This document shows, piece by piece, positions 1 through 6,802 of a DNA stretch of 10,521 nt (within the stretch, counting starts at the first letter, position 1; every line of letters begins with the position of its first letter). The notes beneath the pieces are model-generated. The model was not told the DNA's origin, ran no database searches, and was given only the letters and a program-made list of their open reading frames with translations. The DNA is from Endomicrobium sp. Lineage in GTDB: Bacteria > Elusimicrobiota > Endomicrobiia > Endomicrobiales > Endomicrobiaceae. The stretch lies in assembly GCA_031277075.1 (NCBI GenBank), contig JAISLV010000130.1, positions 1 through 10,521 of the forward strand, written 5' to 3'. The position numbers and the translations under genes were made by a program.

Positions 1-149
1 TCTGGTTGGTAAATTGACGTTGTAAAAATATAATAGACGCCAAACACAATAAAAATCGCGGCAAGTAAAAATGCTTTGAAATATTTTTTGAAATATTGCG
101 CCGCAAAAGCAAACGACAACAGAAATATAATTATGGCTAAAAGTTTCAT
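1..149 (-). CDS. Small membrane protein, 3' end beyond window (partial)
   Basis: An open frame begins with ATG at 147-149 and runs off the left edge after 49 codons. The protein starts MKLLAIIIFLLSFAFAA, a hydrophobic stretch like a signal peptide or membrane anchor. A short basic/aromatic segment (QYFKKYFK, about residues 18-25) follows, then a second hydrophobic stretch at about residues 26-42, so two membrane segments are likely. Its start codon shares one base with the mlaD stop codon (TAATG), which suggests translational coupling and membership of the mla operon. I do not recognise the family, and the missing C-terminus could change the picture. It may be a small accessory protein of the lipid transporter, but that rests only on position. 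Confidence 0.6.
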   Translation of the reverse strand, partial: MKLLAIIIFLLSFAFAAQYFKKYFKAFLLAAIFIVFGVYYIFTTSIYQP

Positions 150-1501
150 TATTTTGTAGAGACGGCGGCTATGCTTACAATGCCTAAGAGGGCGGCGAGG
201 TCTTCGTCGTCTATTTCTATTTTTATATACGGGGTTACTGCGGTTTTATACGCAATATCTTCAATATTTACGCCTGCATACAGCCATTTAGTTATGCCGA
301 CTCTCAAGCCCGCGTTGATTTCTGCGCCATTGTCTTTTCTTGCAAAATTATAAGCGTCAATATTTAGCTGTAATAATCTGTATCTCTCATATACGGGGTT
401 AAAAAACGAATAGCCTAATCCGCCGCCCGCCGTTCCCCTCATTACGCCGCCGTAGATTTCAAATTTATTAAACGTAAAACCCATTAACGCTTCAAGTTTG
501 TTTATAGTATGCCTTTCCCCGCCGCTTTGAACTTCGTTTGCGTCGGCTATGTTTGAAATGCCGACATAATAAAATTTCTTGTCGCTTGGGATTATTGAGA
601 CGCCTAAATCGTTTCTGAATCTTTCGTCTTTCACGTTATATCTGCCAAGATAATCCCACTGAAAACGCAGTTTTTCGGCTCTGCCCAAAGTCTGCGAAAG
701 ATTTTCAACCGTAGTTTTTGCGATAGCGACGGTTTCTTTAGCTTCGGTTATAGCCGTTTTCACGTCTTGCCCCACTTCTTCGTTTCCCACCAAAGTCGCT
801 ATCATTCCGTCGCCTTCGTAAAGTTTTGCGATTAAAATATCAAGTTTTTCGGAAGCCGTTTTCATATTTGCCATTGTGTCCTGCAGGTCTTGTTTTCCCA
901 AAGACGCCGTCTGCGCTAAATCTCGCGAAAAATTATTTATATTGTTTATAGACGACACTATTTTGGCGTTTTGGGCGGATATGTTTTGCATTACGGATTT
1001 TAAATCTTTAACCGCGTCGGATAAATTGCCGATAATATTTCCGTCTTTTGCGCCGCCCGTAAATTCGTCAAGCGTCGCGCTTACTTTGGCAAGAAGACCG
1101 TTGAGAGAATCTTCTATAGAAGCCGCCTCTTTAACGTCTAAAGCGTCTCCATCTTTGACTTTCGGAAAATCCGAGCTGCCAGGGCTGATTTCTATGTATT
1201 TTGTGCCTATAATTCCAGCCGAAACTATGCTCGCTTTTGCGTTTTTATATAAAACCGTATCGCCGTTTATTGAAAGCATAAGACGGGCTTTTCCGTCCAC
1301 TAAATTAATGCCTCTCAAAACTCCTATGTCTACGCCCGCTATTTTAACTTTTGCTTTTTTCGTAATGCCGATAACGTTGTCAAAAGAAGAATAAACTTTA
1401 TAAGTGTCTGAAAAAGAAATGCTGCCGACGGCGATAATAGAAATCATTACCGCTACGATACCTAACGCTAAAAACAACCCGAGTTTCATTTTATTGTTCA
1501 T
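149..1501 (-). CDS. mlaD: MlaD-like MCE-domain lipid transport protein with long C-terminal extension
   Basis: This is the substrate-binding MCE component of an ABC lipid transporter, anchored in the inner membrane and projecting into the periplasm. Residues about 7-28 form one hydrophobic anchor. Residues about 35-110 are an MCE domain, with the typical VKIAGVDIGVLRGI (52-65) and AGIIGTKYIEISPG (95-108). Residues about 125-275 are helical and probably coiled-coil, as in MCE proteins that build tubes or needles. From about 278 to 430 the sequence becomes a series of short amphipathic strands with aromatic and glycine residues (FYYVGISNI, FEIYGGVMRG, LYAGVNIEDI). At 450 residues it is much longer than E. 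coli MlaD (about 180). The start overlaps the mlaF stop as ATGA, with GGAAG upstream. MCE assignment is firm; the exact subfamily and the C-terminal fold are inference. Confidence 0.88.
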   Translation of the reverse strand: MNNKMKLGLFLALGIVAVMISIIAVGSISFSDTYKVYSSFDNVIGITKKAKVKIAGVDIGVLRGINLVDGKARLMLSINGDTVLYKNAKASIVSAGIIGTKYIEISPGSSDFPKVKDGDALDVKEAASIEDSLNGLLAKVSATLDEFTGGAKDGNIIGNLSDAVKDLKSVMQNISAQNAKIVSSINNINNFSRDLAQTASLGKQDLQDTMANMKTASEKLDILIAKLYEGDGMIATLVGNEEVGQDVKTAITEAKETVAIAKTTVENLSQTLGRAEKLRFQWDYLGRYNVKDERFRNDLGVSIIPSDKKFYYVGISNIADANEVQSGGERHTINKLEALMGFTFNKFEIYGGVMRGTAGGGLGYSFFNPVYERYRLLQLNIDAYNFARKDNGAEINAGLRVGITKWLYAGVNIEDIAYKTAVTPYIKIEIDDEDLAALLGIVSIAAVSTK

Positions 1502-2271
1502 AATTCTTCCATTTCGTTGAAAGTTCTGTCGGTCTCTATCGGACCTTTGCTTGAGCCTGAAATAAACTGCCTTACTATTTCGTTGTCCGTATTTTTTGTT
1601 TCCTGCGGCGTCCCCGTAAAAATCGCTTTGCTTTTGTAAAGCATTATTATTCTGTCGGCAACTTTATACGCCGAGTTCATATCGTGCGTAACTACTACGG
1701 ACGTGCTTTTTAAATATTGCCTGAGATTTATTATAAGATCGCTTATAACGTCCGTCATTATAGGGTCTAAGCCCGTAGTAGGCTCGTCGTAAAAAATGTA
1801 TTTCGGCTGATACGCTATCGCTCTTGCAAGCCCGACTCTTTTTTTCATTCCGCCCGATAAACTCGGCGGTTTTAAGCGCTCTACATTTTTTAAACCGACC
1901 ATATTTAAACAATTGACAACTCTTTGCTTTATTTCGTCTTCGCCTAATTTTGTAAGAGTCCTTAACCCGAAAGCGACGTTATCTTCTACCGTTAAAGAAT
2001 CAAACAACGCCGCCTCTTGAAAAACGTATCCTATTTTTCTTTGAATTTCGCGTATGTCTTTTTTAGGAGCGGAAGTTATTTCCGTATCGTCTATAATTAT
2101 TGAGCCTGCAGTGGGCTTTATAAGCCCGACTATATTTTTAAGCAAAATGCTTTTTCCCGTTCCAGACGGGCCTATAATAACGAGCGTTTCGCCGTCGTAA
2201 ACGTCAATATTTACGTCGGTTAAAACTTGTTTTTTGCCGAAAGATTTGTTTAATCCGCGCACTTTTATCAT
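1498..2271 (-). CDS. mlaF: MlaF-like ABC transporter ATPase of the MCE/phospholipid transport complex
   Basis: This is the cytoplasmic ATPase that powers MCE-dependent lipid movement together with MlaE. All ABC motifs are visible: Walker A GPSGTGKS (34-41), Q-loop around YVFQEAALF (82-90), signature LSGGMKKRVGLARA (138-151), Walker B with DEPTTGLDP (162-170), and the switch histidine in VVVTHDMNS (H196). SGGM followed by KKR is typical of the Mla/Ttg2A branch. At 257 residues its length is normal. Its last 4 bases overlap mlaD (ATGA), implying coupled translation. I see no Shine-Dalgarno before its own ATG, but MIKVRGLNKSFG is the expected N-terminus, so I keep this start. A 105-bp gap separates it from mlaE upstream. 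Confidence 0.95.
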   Translation of the reverse strand: MIKVRGLNKSFGKKQVLTDVNIDVYDGETLVIIGPSGTGKSILLKNIVGLIKPTAGSIIIDDTEITSAPKKDIREIQRKIGYVFQEAALFDSLTVEDNVAFGLRTLTKLGEDEIKQRVVNCLNMVGLKNVERLKPPSLSGGMKKRVGLARAIAYQPKYIFYDEPTTGLDPIMTDVISDLIINLRQYLKSTSVVVTHDMNSAYKVADRIIMLYKSKAIFTGTPQETKNTDNEIVRQFISGSSKGPIETDRTFNEMEEL

Positions 2272-2319
2272 AATTTATCATTTTAAACCGAAGCCGCATA
2301 GCCGCTCCGCCGCATAATA

Positions 2320-2341
2320 AAGCGCAATTGGCGTCGCGCTT
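2320..2341 (-). other. Small hairpin in the mlaE-mlaF spacer
   Basis: The 105-bp gap between mlaE and mlaF is GC-rich compared with its surroundings. It holds a perfect 6-bp inverted repeat, AAGCGC (2320-2325) and GCGCTT (2336-2341), with a 10-nt loop. On the transcribed strand only UUUAUU-like sequence follows, so as a terminator it would be weak. It may tune mlaF expression or protect mRNA ends. The repeated TATGCGGC units nearby (about 2290-2318) are also unexplained. Confidence 0.35.
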
Positions 2342-2376
2342 CTTTTGAAACCGCCGCCGCGCGCATACGTCCGTTC

Positions 2377-3207
2377 CTATTTTATATTTAACGCTACAAG
2401 AAACGACGTTAAGAAGTAATCCGAAATTAAAATTAACACCATCGAAAGCATTACCGAACTCGTAGTGTATTTTCCTACGCCTTCGGCGCCGCCTTCCGTA
2501 GTAAAACCTTTATGACAAGAAACTATCGCTATTATCAAAGCAAAAAAGAAAGATTTTATAAAACCGTGAAAAAAAGTTCTTATCACCATAAAATCTAAAA
2601 CTTCGTTCCAATACATTGCCGGCGTTACGTCCCAAGAGGTTACAGTGACGACAAGCCCGCCGTAGACGCCGATTATATTTGCCAGCGCGGTTAAAAGGGG
2701 AAGCATAAAAAAACAGGCTAAAAATCTGGGAACGGCAAGATATTTTACCGGGTTTGTGCCTAAAGTATATAAAGCGTCAAGCTGCTCGGTAACTTTCATA
2801 GTGCCGAGTTCAGCCGTTATAGCCGCGCCGACGCGCCCTGTAACGACTACAGCCGTTAAAACGGGACCCAACTCTATTACCAAAGAAAAACCCGTAATCG
2901 TTCCGACATATACGGGTTCGTTAAAAAGATTTGAAGTGGCGGATCCTACCTGAAGCGCAAGCACCATACCTGTGAAAAAAGACGTAAGCATAATAATCGG
3001 AAAAGACGCCCAGCCTACCTCAACCATTTGCGCTACGGTATTTTTAGGATTTACGGCTCCTTGTAAAATCCATTTAAAAGTCTCCAAAGCCATAGCCGCA
3101 GCCGAGCCTAACCCGTCCAAAAACGATAAAACAGCATTGCCCTGAGCGACGGCAAAATATTTTATAAATTTTTTAGTCTTAATAATTTTTTTCGCGTTTG
3201 AACTCAT
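2377..3207 (-). CDS. mlaE: MlaE-like permease of the MCE/phospholipid ABC transporter
   Basis: This is the integral inner-membrane permease that works with MlaF and MlaD. It has the hydrophobic profile of the MlaE family, about five membrane segments across 276 residues (family about 260). The diagnostic block is ELGPVLTAVVVTGRVGAAI (112-130), continuing through AELGTMKVTEQLDAL (132-146), the conserved loop region of this family. The C-terminal part has the usual GGAEGVGKYTTSSV (239-252). An N-terminal cytoplasmic stretch with several lysines precedes the first hydrophobic region. It is the first gene of the mlaE-F-D set. There is no Shine-Dalgarno before the ATG, and an extended -10 box abuts it (see the promoter entry). 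No STAS-type mlaB or mlaC lies next to it in this window. Confidence 0.95.
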   Translation of the reverse strand: MSSNAKKIIKTKKFIKYFAVAQGNAVLSFLDGLGSAAAMALETFKWILQGAVNPKNTVAQMVEVGWASFPIIMLTSFFTGMVLALQVGSATSNLFNEPVYVGTITGFSLVIELGPVLTAVVVTGRVGAAITAELGTMKVTEQLDALYTLGTNPVKYLAVPRFLACFFMLPLLTALANIIGVYGGLVVTVTSWDVTPAMYWNEVLDFMVIRTFFHGFIKSFFFALIIAIVSCHKGFTTEGGAEGVGKYTTSSVMLSMVLILISDYFLTSFLVALNIK

Positions 3208-3214
3208 AGAATTA

Positions 3215-3223
3215 ATTATAGCA
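3215..3223 (-). promoter_or_regulatory. Extended -10 promoter element directly upstream of mlaE
   Basis: On the minus strand the sequence is TGCTATAAT, a perfect extended -10 (TGn plus TATAAT), ending 7 nt before the mlaE ATG at 3207. The hexamer at -35 position (AGAATT, about 3238-3243) is poor, as is common for extended -10 promoters. Normal spacing puts transcription start at about 3207-3208, the start codon itself. Together with the lack of a Shine-Dalgarno, this suggests a leaderless mRNA. Inferred from sequence only. Confidence 0.5.
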
Positions 3224-3291
3224 AAAAATGACGCGAGAATTCTTACCTGCCGTTAAAAAAAATCATATAGACGTATCATAATCAACGTATT

Positions 3292-3346
3292 CGCCATTGC
3301 TGTCTGGAAATTTTGGGATGACAATTAAGAAATCTTAACAATGGCG
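3292..3346. repeat. Nested inverted repeat in the alr-mlaE spacer
   Basis: The 165-bp spacer between alr and mlaE contains CGCCATTG (3292-3299) and its exact reverse complement CAATGGCG (3339-3346). Inside lie TGTC/GACA (3301-3304 and 3320-3323) and a perfect 6-bp palindrome, TTAAGA-AA-TCTTAA (3325-3338). An 8-A run follows on the left at 3255-3262, which is a U run on the transcribed strand but lies far from the stem. It could be a decayed terminator for alr, a REP-like repeat or an operator for mlaE. Confidence 0.4.
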
Positions 3347-3372
3347 GCGCATAAAAACGGCAAAAGAGAGCG

Positions 3373-4548
3373 TTAAACTACAATTCTCGGCACTCTTTGC
3401 GATATTGAGCAGGTTATTTCATAGCTTATCGTATCTTGGATTTTTGCAAGTTCGTCGGCTTTAATCTGCTCTTTTCCCTGAACGCCTATCAAAACGACCT
3501 CGTCGCCGCGCGAAACGCCTTTTACGCCGGTGACGTCTATCATCGTCATATCCATTGTTACGCGACCTGCTATCGGGCAGCGTTTGCCTCTTACCAAAAC
3601 GTCGCCTTTATTTGAGAGAAGCCTTGAATATCCGTCTGCGTATCCGACGGGAAGCGTAGCTATTAAAGATTCTCTGCTTGTCACAAAAGTCCTGCCGTAA
3701 CTTACGCAAAAACCGGCGGGAACTCTTTTAATGGCGATAATTCTTGTTTTCCAAGATAGAACGGGTTTTAATGTTACAAACCTCTCGGCGTATTTAAAAG
3801 GGCTTAACCCGTAAAGAGTTATGCCCGGCCGCACCATATCAAAATGCGTTCTTTTGTCTTTAAATAAAGCCGCAGAGTTTGCGGCGTGCGCTATAAACTT
3901 TAAACCCAAGCTCGCGCGGGCGTATTTAACTATTTTTGAAAAAACTTCCCGCTGCGTTCTTGTAAAAACAGGGTCGGTGTCGGCGACGGCAAAATGCGTA
4001 AACATTCCCGTCATCATAATTTCCTGCGTCTGCGCAATTTTTTGCAAAATCGCATATGAAGCTTCAAGCTGCGCTCCCAAACGCCCCATACCCGTGTCAA
4101 CTTCAAAATGGAACGACAGCTTCTTATTCAATTTTATCGCTAAATCTTCTAAAGCCGCAAGCGCGGACATTTTTGATAAAACAGGCGTAAGATTATGCGC
4201 GACAGCCGCCTGCAAATTTTCTATTGGGAAAACGCCGTCTAAAACCAAAATATTGGTTTTTATCCCCGCATTGCGAAACTCTATGCCCTCTTCAAGCGAC
4301 GACACGGCTATATAGGACGCCCCCGCGTTTTGCGCTTCTTTTGCGATAGCGGTTCCGCCGTGTCCGTAGGCGTTTGCTTTTATGACGGGCATAATTTTTG
4401 TGTCTTTGGCAAGATATTCTTTGATTTTTTTGAAGTTGAAAAGAAAATCGCTTTTATCTATTTCAACCCAGTTTTGACGGTAAAATACAGTCTGTCTTTT
4501 AGACGGGGAAAAAAATTTCGCTGATTCTGCAAGCGTTTGTTTTTTCAT
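3373..4548 (-). CDS. alr: Alanine racemase
   Basis: This PLP enzyme interconverts L- and D-alanine in the cytosol and supplies D-Ala for peptidoglycan. The PLP-binding lysine sits in VIKANAYGHG (55-64, K57). FEVDTGMGRLG (148-158) follows, as does the second catalytic residue, the tyrosine of SYGRTF (283-288, Y284). GYADGYSR (302-309) and GRVTMDM (328-334) are also family hallmarks. At 391 residues it is slightly longer than usual (about 360-380) because of about 25 N-terminal residues before the usual start of homology (NWVEIDKSDF). AGAGGA-like AGAGGA sits 3-4 nt before the ATG and supports this start. It lies 113 bp downstream of dnaB, an arrangement seen in several bacteria, and may be cotranscribed with it. 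Confidence 0.96.
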   Translation of the reverse strand: MKKQTLAESAKFFSPSKRQTVFYRQNWVEIDKSDFLFNFKKIKEYLAKDTKIMPVIKANAYGHGGTAIAKEAQNAGASYIAVSSLEEGIEFRNAGIKTNILVLDGVFPIENLQAAVAHNLTPVLSKMSALAALEDLAIKLNKKLSFHFEVDTGMGRLGAQLEASYAILQKIAQTQEIMMTGMFTHFAVADTDPVFTRTQREVFSKIVKYARASLGLKFIAHAANSAALFKDKRTHFDMVRPGITLYGLSPFKYAERFVTLKPVLSWKTRIIAIKRVPAGFCVSYGRTFVTSRESLIATLPVGYADGYSRLLSNKGDVLVRGKRCPIAGRVTMDMTMIDVTGVKGVSRGDEVVLIGVQGKEQIKADELAKIQDTISYEITCSISQRVPRIVV

Positions 4549-4599
4549 TGTTCCTCTTTAAACGGCGATTGCGTTAAAAATGAAAGAGTTAAAATTTAC

Positions 4600-4642
4600 G
4601 CGCCCGCTTTCTGAAAATCCGATAACGCGAGCGAGCCGGCGC
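4600..4642 (-). other. Hairpin in the dnaB-alr spacer
   Basis: The 113-bp spacer between dnaB and alr carries 9-base arms, GCGCCCGCT (4600-4608) and AGCCGGCGC (4634-4642). They pair at eight of nine positions with one internal G-G mismatch on the transcribed strand; the loop is 25 nt. No clear U run follows, so it is not a convincing intrinsic terminator. It could be a processing or stabilising stem in a dnaB-alr transcript. Confidence 0.35.
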
Positions 4643-4661
4643 AAACCGCAATTCTTCATTT

Positions 4662-6047
4662 CTAATTTTCCGTTCTTGTAGTCGTCGGCTCGTATCTAAA
4701 TCTTGTGTATTCCTTTTCAAATATTAAGTCTATGTCGCCCGTAGGACCGTTTCTTTGCTTTCCTATTATCAGCGTCGCTAATTTTTCTAAATCAGGGTCT
4801 TCGCGGCGGTAATACCCCTCGCGGTGTATAAAAGCCACTACGTCGGCGTCTTGTTCTATCGCGCCCGAATCTCTTAAATCTGAAAGCTGCGGTTTATTGT
4901 CTTTTCTGCCTCTGTCTTCGGGTTTTCTCGAAAGCTGGGAAAGAGCGATTACGGGAATATTTAAATCTCTTGCAAGCCCTTTTAGAGAACGGGATATTTC
5001 AGCCACTTCAAGCTGACGCGATTCAAAGTTGCCGTTTTTATTTGAGCCTCTCATAATTTGTATATAATCTATCATAATTAAAGACAACGGAGTTTTTTTA
5101 GCTTCAAGTTCGGCGGCGAGTTTTCTTGCTCTGGCTCTCAATTCTATTACGCTTATGCTTGAACTATCGTCAATAAATATCGGCGATTCCGAAATTTTCT
5201 GAGCCGAAGTGGTAAGCCTAGACCAATCTGCGGGGGCAAACCTGCCCTTTCTTAATTTTTGCGCGTCTACCATTGCGTTAGACGCCAAAAACCTCATCAT
5301 CAGCGCCTCTTTAGACATTTCAAGAGAAAAAATAGCGACGGGCTTTTTTTCTTTTAAAGCGACATGTTCGGCGATATTTAACGCAAAAGAGGTTTTTCCC
5401 ATTGAAGGGCGCGCGGCAAGTATTATAAGTTCAGACGGCTGAAGACCTGCGGTCATTTCGTCTAGTTTATCAAAACCCGTGCGAAGTCCCGGCACGTCTT
5501 TTCTGTCGGAATGAAGTTTTTCCAAAATTTTTAGCGTCGGGTGAACAAGGTCTGAAACTTTTGAAAAACCCGCGGTATCTTTTAACCGCGAGATTCTAAA
5601 AAGTTCGCTTTGAGAATTGTCTAAAATTTCACTGGGGGAATATCTTTCGTTATAGGCTTCGCTTACTATGTTAGAGCCTGCGTTGATAAGCTGCCTTAAA
5701 ATTGATTTGTCGCGGATAATTGAAGCGTAATGCTCTACGTTTGCGGCGGTTTGCACGGAGTTCATAAGACTCGTAAGATACGACGCTCCGCCGATTTCGG
5801 CAAATATTGAATTTTTTTTAAGTCTTTCGGAAATTGTAATTATGTCAACGGGGCTGTTTTCAAGGAATAATTCTTTGGCGGCGATAAAAATCTGTCCGTG
5901 TATTTCTTTATAAAAATCTTTATACGTTATAATATCAACGGCTTTTACAACCGCTTCTTTTTCTATAAGCATAGCGCCAATAACCGCCATTTCAGCGTCT
6001 ATGGCTTGCGGCGGGGCTTTTTCAATAATTTTAGGAGCAGCAGACAT
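4662..6047 (-). CDS. dnaB: Replicative DNA helicase DnaB
   Basis: This is the hexameric 5'-3' helicase that unwinds DNA at the replication fork. With the start at 6047 the protein has 461 residues, normal for DnaB. The N-terminal domain (about 12-110) starts with PQAIDAEMAVIGAML. The RecA-like domain has Walker A ARPSMGKTS (212-220), FSLEMSKEALMMR (240-252), Walker B LIMIDYIQ (323-330), ALSQLSRKPEDR (368-379), LRDSGAIEQDADVVAFIHRE (391-410), and the GKQRNGPTG arginine-finger region (429-437). The frame stays open upstream to an ATG at 6119. I chose 6047 because MSAAPKIIEKAPPQ resembles known DnaB N-termini, an ACGAGG ribosome binding site precedes it, and the extra 24 residues would be encoded by a hairpin. 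No intein is seen. Confidence 0.96.
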   Translation of the reverse strand: MSAAPKIIEKAPPQAIDAEMAVIGAMLIEKEAVVKAVDIITYKDFYKEIHGQIFIAAKELFLENSPVDIITISERLKKNSIFAEIGGASYLTSLMNSVQTAANVEHYASIIRDKSILRQLINAGSNIVSEAYNERYSPSEILDNSQSELFRISRLKDTAGFSKVSDLVHPTLKILEKLHSDRKDVPGLRTGFDKLDEMTAGLQPSELIILAARPSMGKTSFALNIAEHVALKEKKPVAIFSLEMSKEALMMRFLASNAMVDAQKLRKGRFAPADWSRLTTSAQKISESPIFIDDSSSISVIELRARARKLAAELEAKKTPLSLIMIDYIQIMRGSNKNGNFESRQLEVAEISRSLKGLARDLNIPVIALSQLSRKPEDRGRKDNKPQLSDLRDSGAIEQDADVVAFIHREGYYRREDPDLEKLATLIIGKQRNGPTGDIDLIFEKEYTRFRYEPTTTRTEN

Positions 6048-6057
6048 AAAACCTCGT

Positions 6058-6164
6058 AAAAAAAGAAGCCGAGAAGTTAAGCGTCCGAAAAATCGGGCGA
6101 CAAAGAAAGCGGCAAACAAAAATTGCCGTTACCCGACTTTTTAACATCCTATCTTCTCAGCTTC
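6058..6164 (-). terminator. Large multi-stem hairpin with U7 tail between rplI and dnaB (terminator/attenuator)
   Basis: On the transcribed strand, GAAGCTGAGAAG (6153-6164) pairs with CTTCTCGGCTTC (6065-6076) over 12 bp, including one U-G wobble. Seven Us (6058-6064) follow directly and then the dnaB ribosome binding site. Inside, 6131-6141 pairs with 6088-6098 (11 bp including two wobbles; core GTCGGG/CCCGAT, itself followed by a U run), and CGGCAA/TTGCCG (6110-6115 and 6123-6128) closes a 7-nt loop. The three wobbles become A-C mismatches on the other strand, so the fold fits minus-strand RNA specifically. It starts 8 nt after the rplI stop. It could end the ribosomal-protein transcript and let only part of transcription through to dnaB. 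Confidence 0.7.
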
Positions 6165-6172
6165 GTCGTTTA

Positions 6173-6619
6173 TTATTTTTCGCTTACCACCGCTAATTTT
6201 ATTTTAGCCGTTACTTCTGGGTGAAGCCGAACGCTTATTTCGTAATTGCCGATTTCTTTTATGCTGTCGGAAAGAAGAATATCGCGTTTGCCGATTTCAA
6301 AACCCTGCTTTTCAATGATTTTTGCGATATTTGCGGCTGTCACAGAACCGAAAATTTTACCGTTATCGCCAAGTTTTACTTTAATGCTAAATTCCGAAGC
6401 TTCAAGATTTGCGGCAAGCTCTTTTGCCCTATTGATTATCCCTTCTCTTTGTTTTTCAAGCTTTACTCTTTCTCTTTCCCAAATTTTAAGATTTTGGGCG
6501 CTGGCTTCCATGACAAGATTTTTAGGAACAAGATAATTTCTTGCAAAACCTTCGGAAACTTCTTTTATTTCTCCCTGCCGTCCGACATTTGTAATATCGG
6601 ATCTTAATATAACTTTCAT
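6173..6619 (-). CDS. rplI: 50S ribosomal protein bL9
   Basis: bL9 binds domain V of 23S rRNA near the L1 stalk through its N-terminal domain, while its C-terminal domain reaches along the ribosome surface. The N-terminal signature is plain: GRQGEIKEVSEGFARNYLVPK (residues 13-33). It is followed by the long connecting helix (about 40-75, rich in K/E/R) and the C-terminal domain containing LGDNGKIFGSVT (83-94). At 148 residues the length is standard. A GGGGGA stretch lies about 6 nt before the ATG and could serve as the ribosome binding site. The 183-bp spacer upstream (6620-6802) holds a repeat element whose end lies about 16 bp from this start codon. Confidence 0.97.
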   Translation of the reverse strand: MKVILRSDITNVGRQGEIKEVSEGFARNYLVPKNLVMEASAQNLKIWERERVKLEKQREGIINRAKELAANLEASEFSIKVKLGDNGKIFGSVTAANIAKIIEKQGFEIGKRDILLSDSIKEIGNYEISVRLHPEVTAKIKLAVVSEK

Positions 6620-6634
6620 TTTTATCCCCCGATG

Positions 6635-6795
6635 GGCGTCTATAAAAACCTATAATATCCGTAATGCCGCAAAGTTTGCGGCAGTTCAAAGAAAAAATAC
6701 AAGGGCGTCCTAAGAGCAAAGACAGAGAAATTTCCCGCCGCGCAAATGCCGCAAAAACGCAGGTAAGAACGGGCGTTAAAATTTTTAGAGACGCC
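6635..6795. repeat. MITE-like element with 14-bp terminal inverted repeats (copy A)
   Basis: The rpsR-rplI spacer is bounded by GGCGTCTATAAAAA (6635-6648) and TTTTTAGAGACGCC (6782-6795). These are inverted repeats matching at 13 of 14 positions around a 133-bp centre. The left end continues as CCTATAA. The same end sequence recurs at 8326-8343, followed inward by CTATAA and TTGCGGCAG, as in this copy, so the two are probably related copies of one dispersed repeat. No ORF lies inside. Target-site duplications are not evident. Confidence 0.55.
6665..6683. repeat. Perfect 9-bp palindrome inside the rpsR-rplI spacer
   Basis: TGCCGCAAA (6665-6673), a single G, then TTTGCGGCA (6675-6683) form an exact inverted repeat. 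In RNA it would fold as a GC-rich stem of about 6-7 bp with a short loop. No U run follows on the minus strand, so it is not a normal terminator. AATGCCGCAAA occurs again near 6745-6755. It lies within repeat copy A and may be part of that element's structure. Confidence 0.55.
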
Positions 6796-6802
6796 TCAAA
6801 TA

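Noticed and set aside
876..1394. 172-codon plus-strand ORF inside mlaD
   Set aside because: Mirror frame of a confident MCE gene, with no ribosome binding site or recognisable domain.
2290..2376. Missed small gene or mlaB between mlaE and mlaF
   Set aside because: The spacer is too short for a STAS protein and shows no start with a ribosome binding site; its GCGGC-rich repeats look structural.
3821..4315. 164-codon plus-strand ORF inside alr
   Set aside because: Antisense shadow of alanine racemase, whose catalytic motifs are all in the minus frame.
4600..4642. Intrinsic terminator after dnaB
   Set aside because: The stem has a mismatch and a 25-nt loop, and no U run follows; kept only as a hairpin.
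6048..6119. 24-codon N-terminal extension of dnaB to an ATG at 6119
   Set aside because: No ribosome binding site, an unlike-DnaB hydrophobic/basic sequence, and it is encoded by the hairpin arms; the start at 6047 has a good ribosome binding site and a typical N-terminus.
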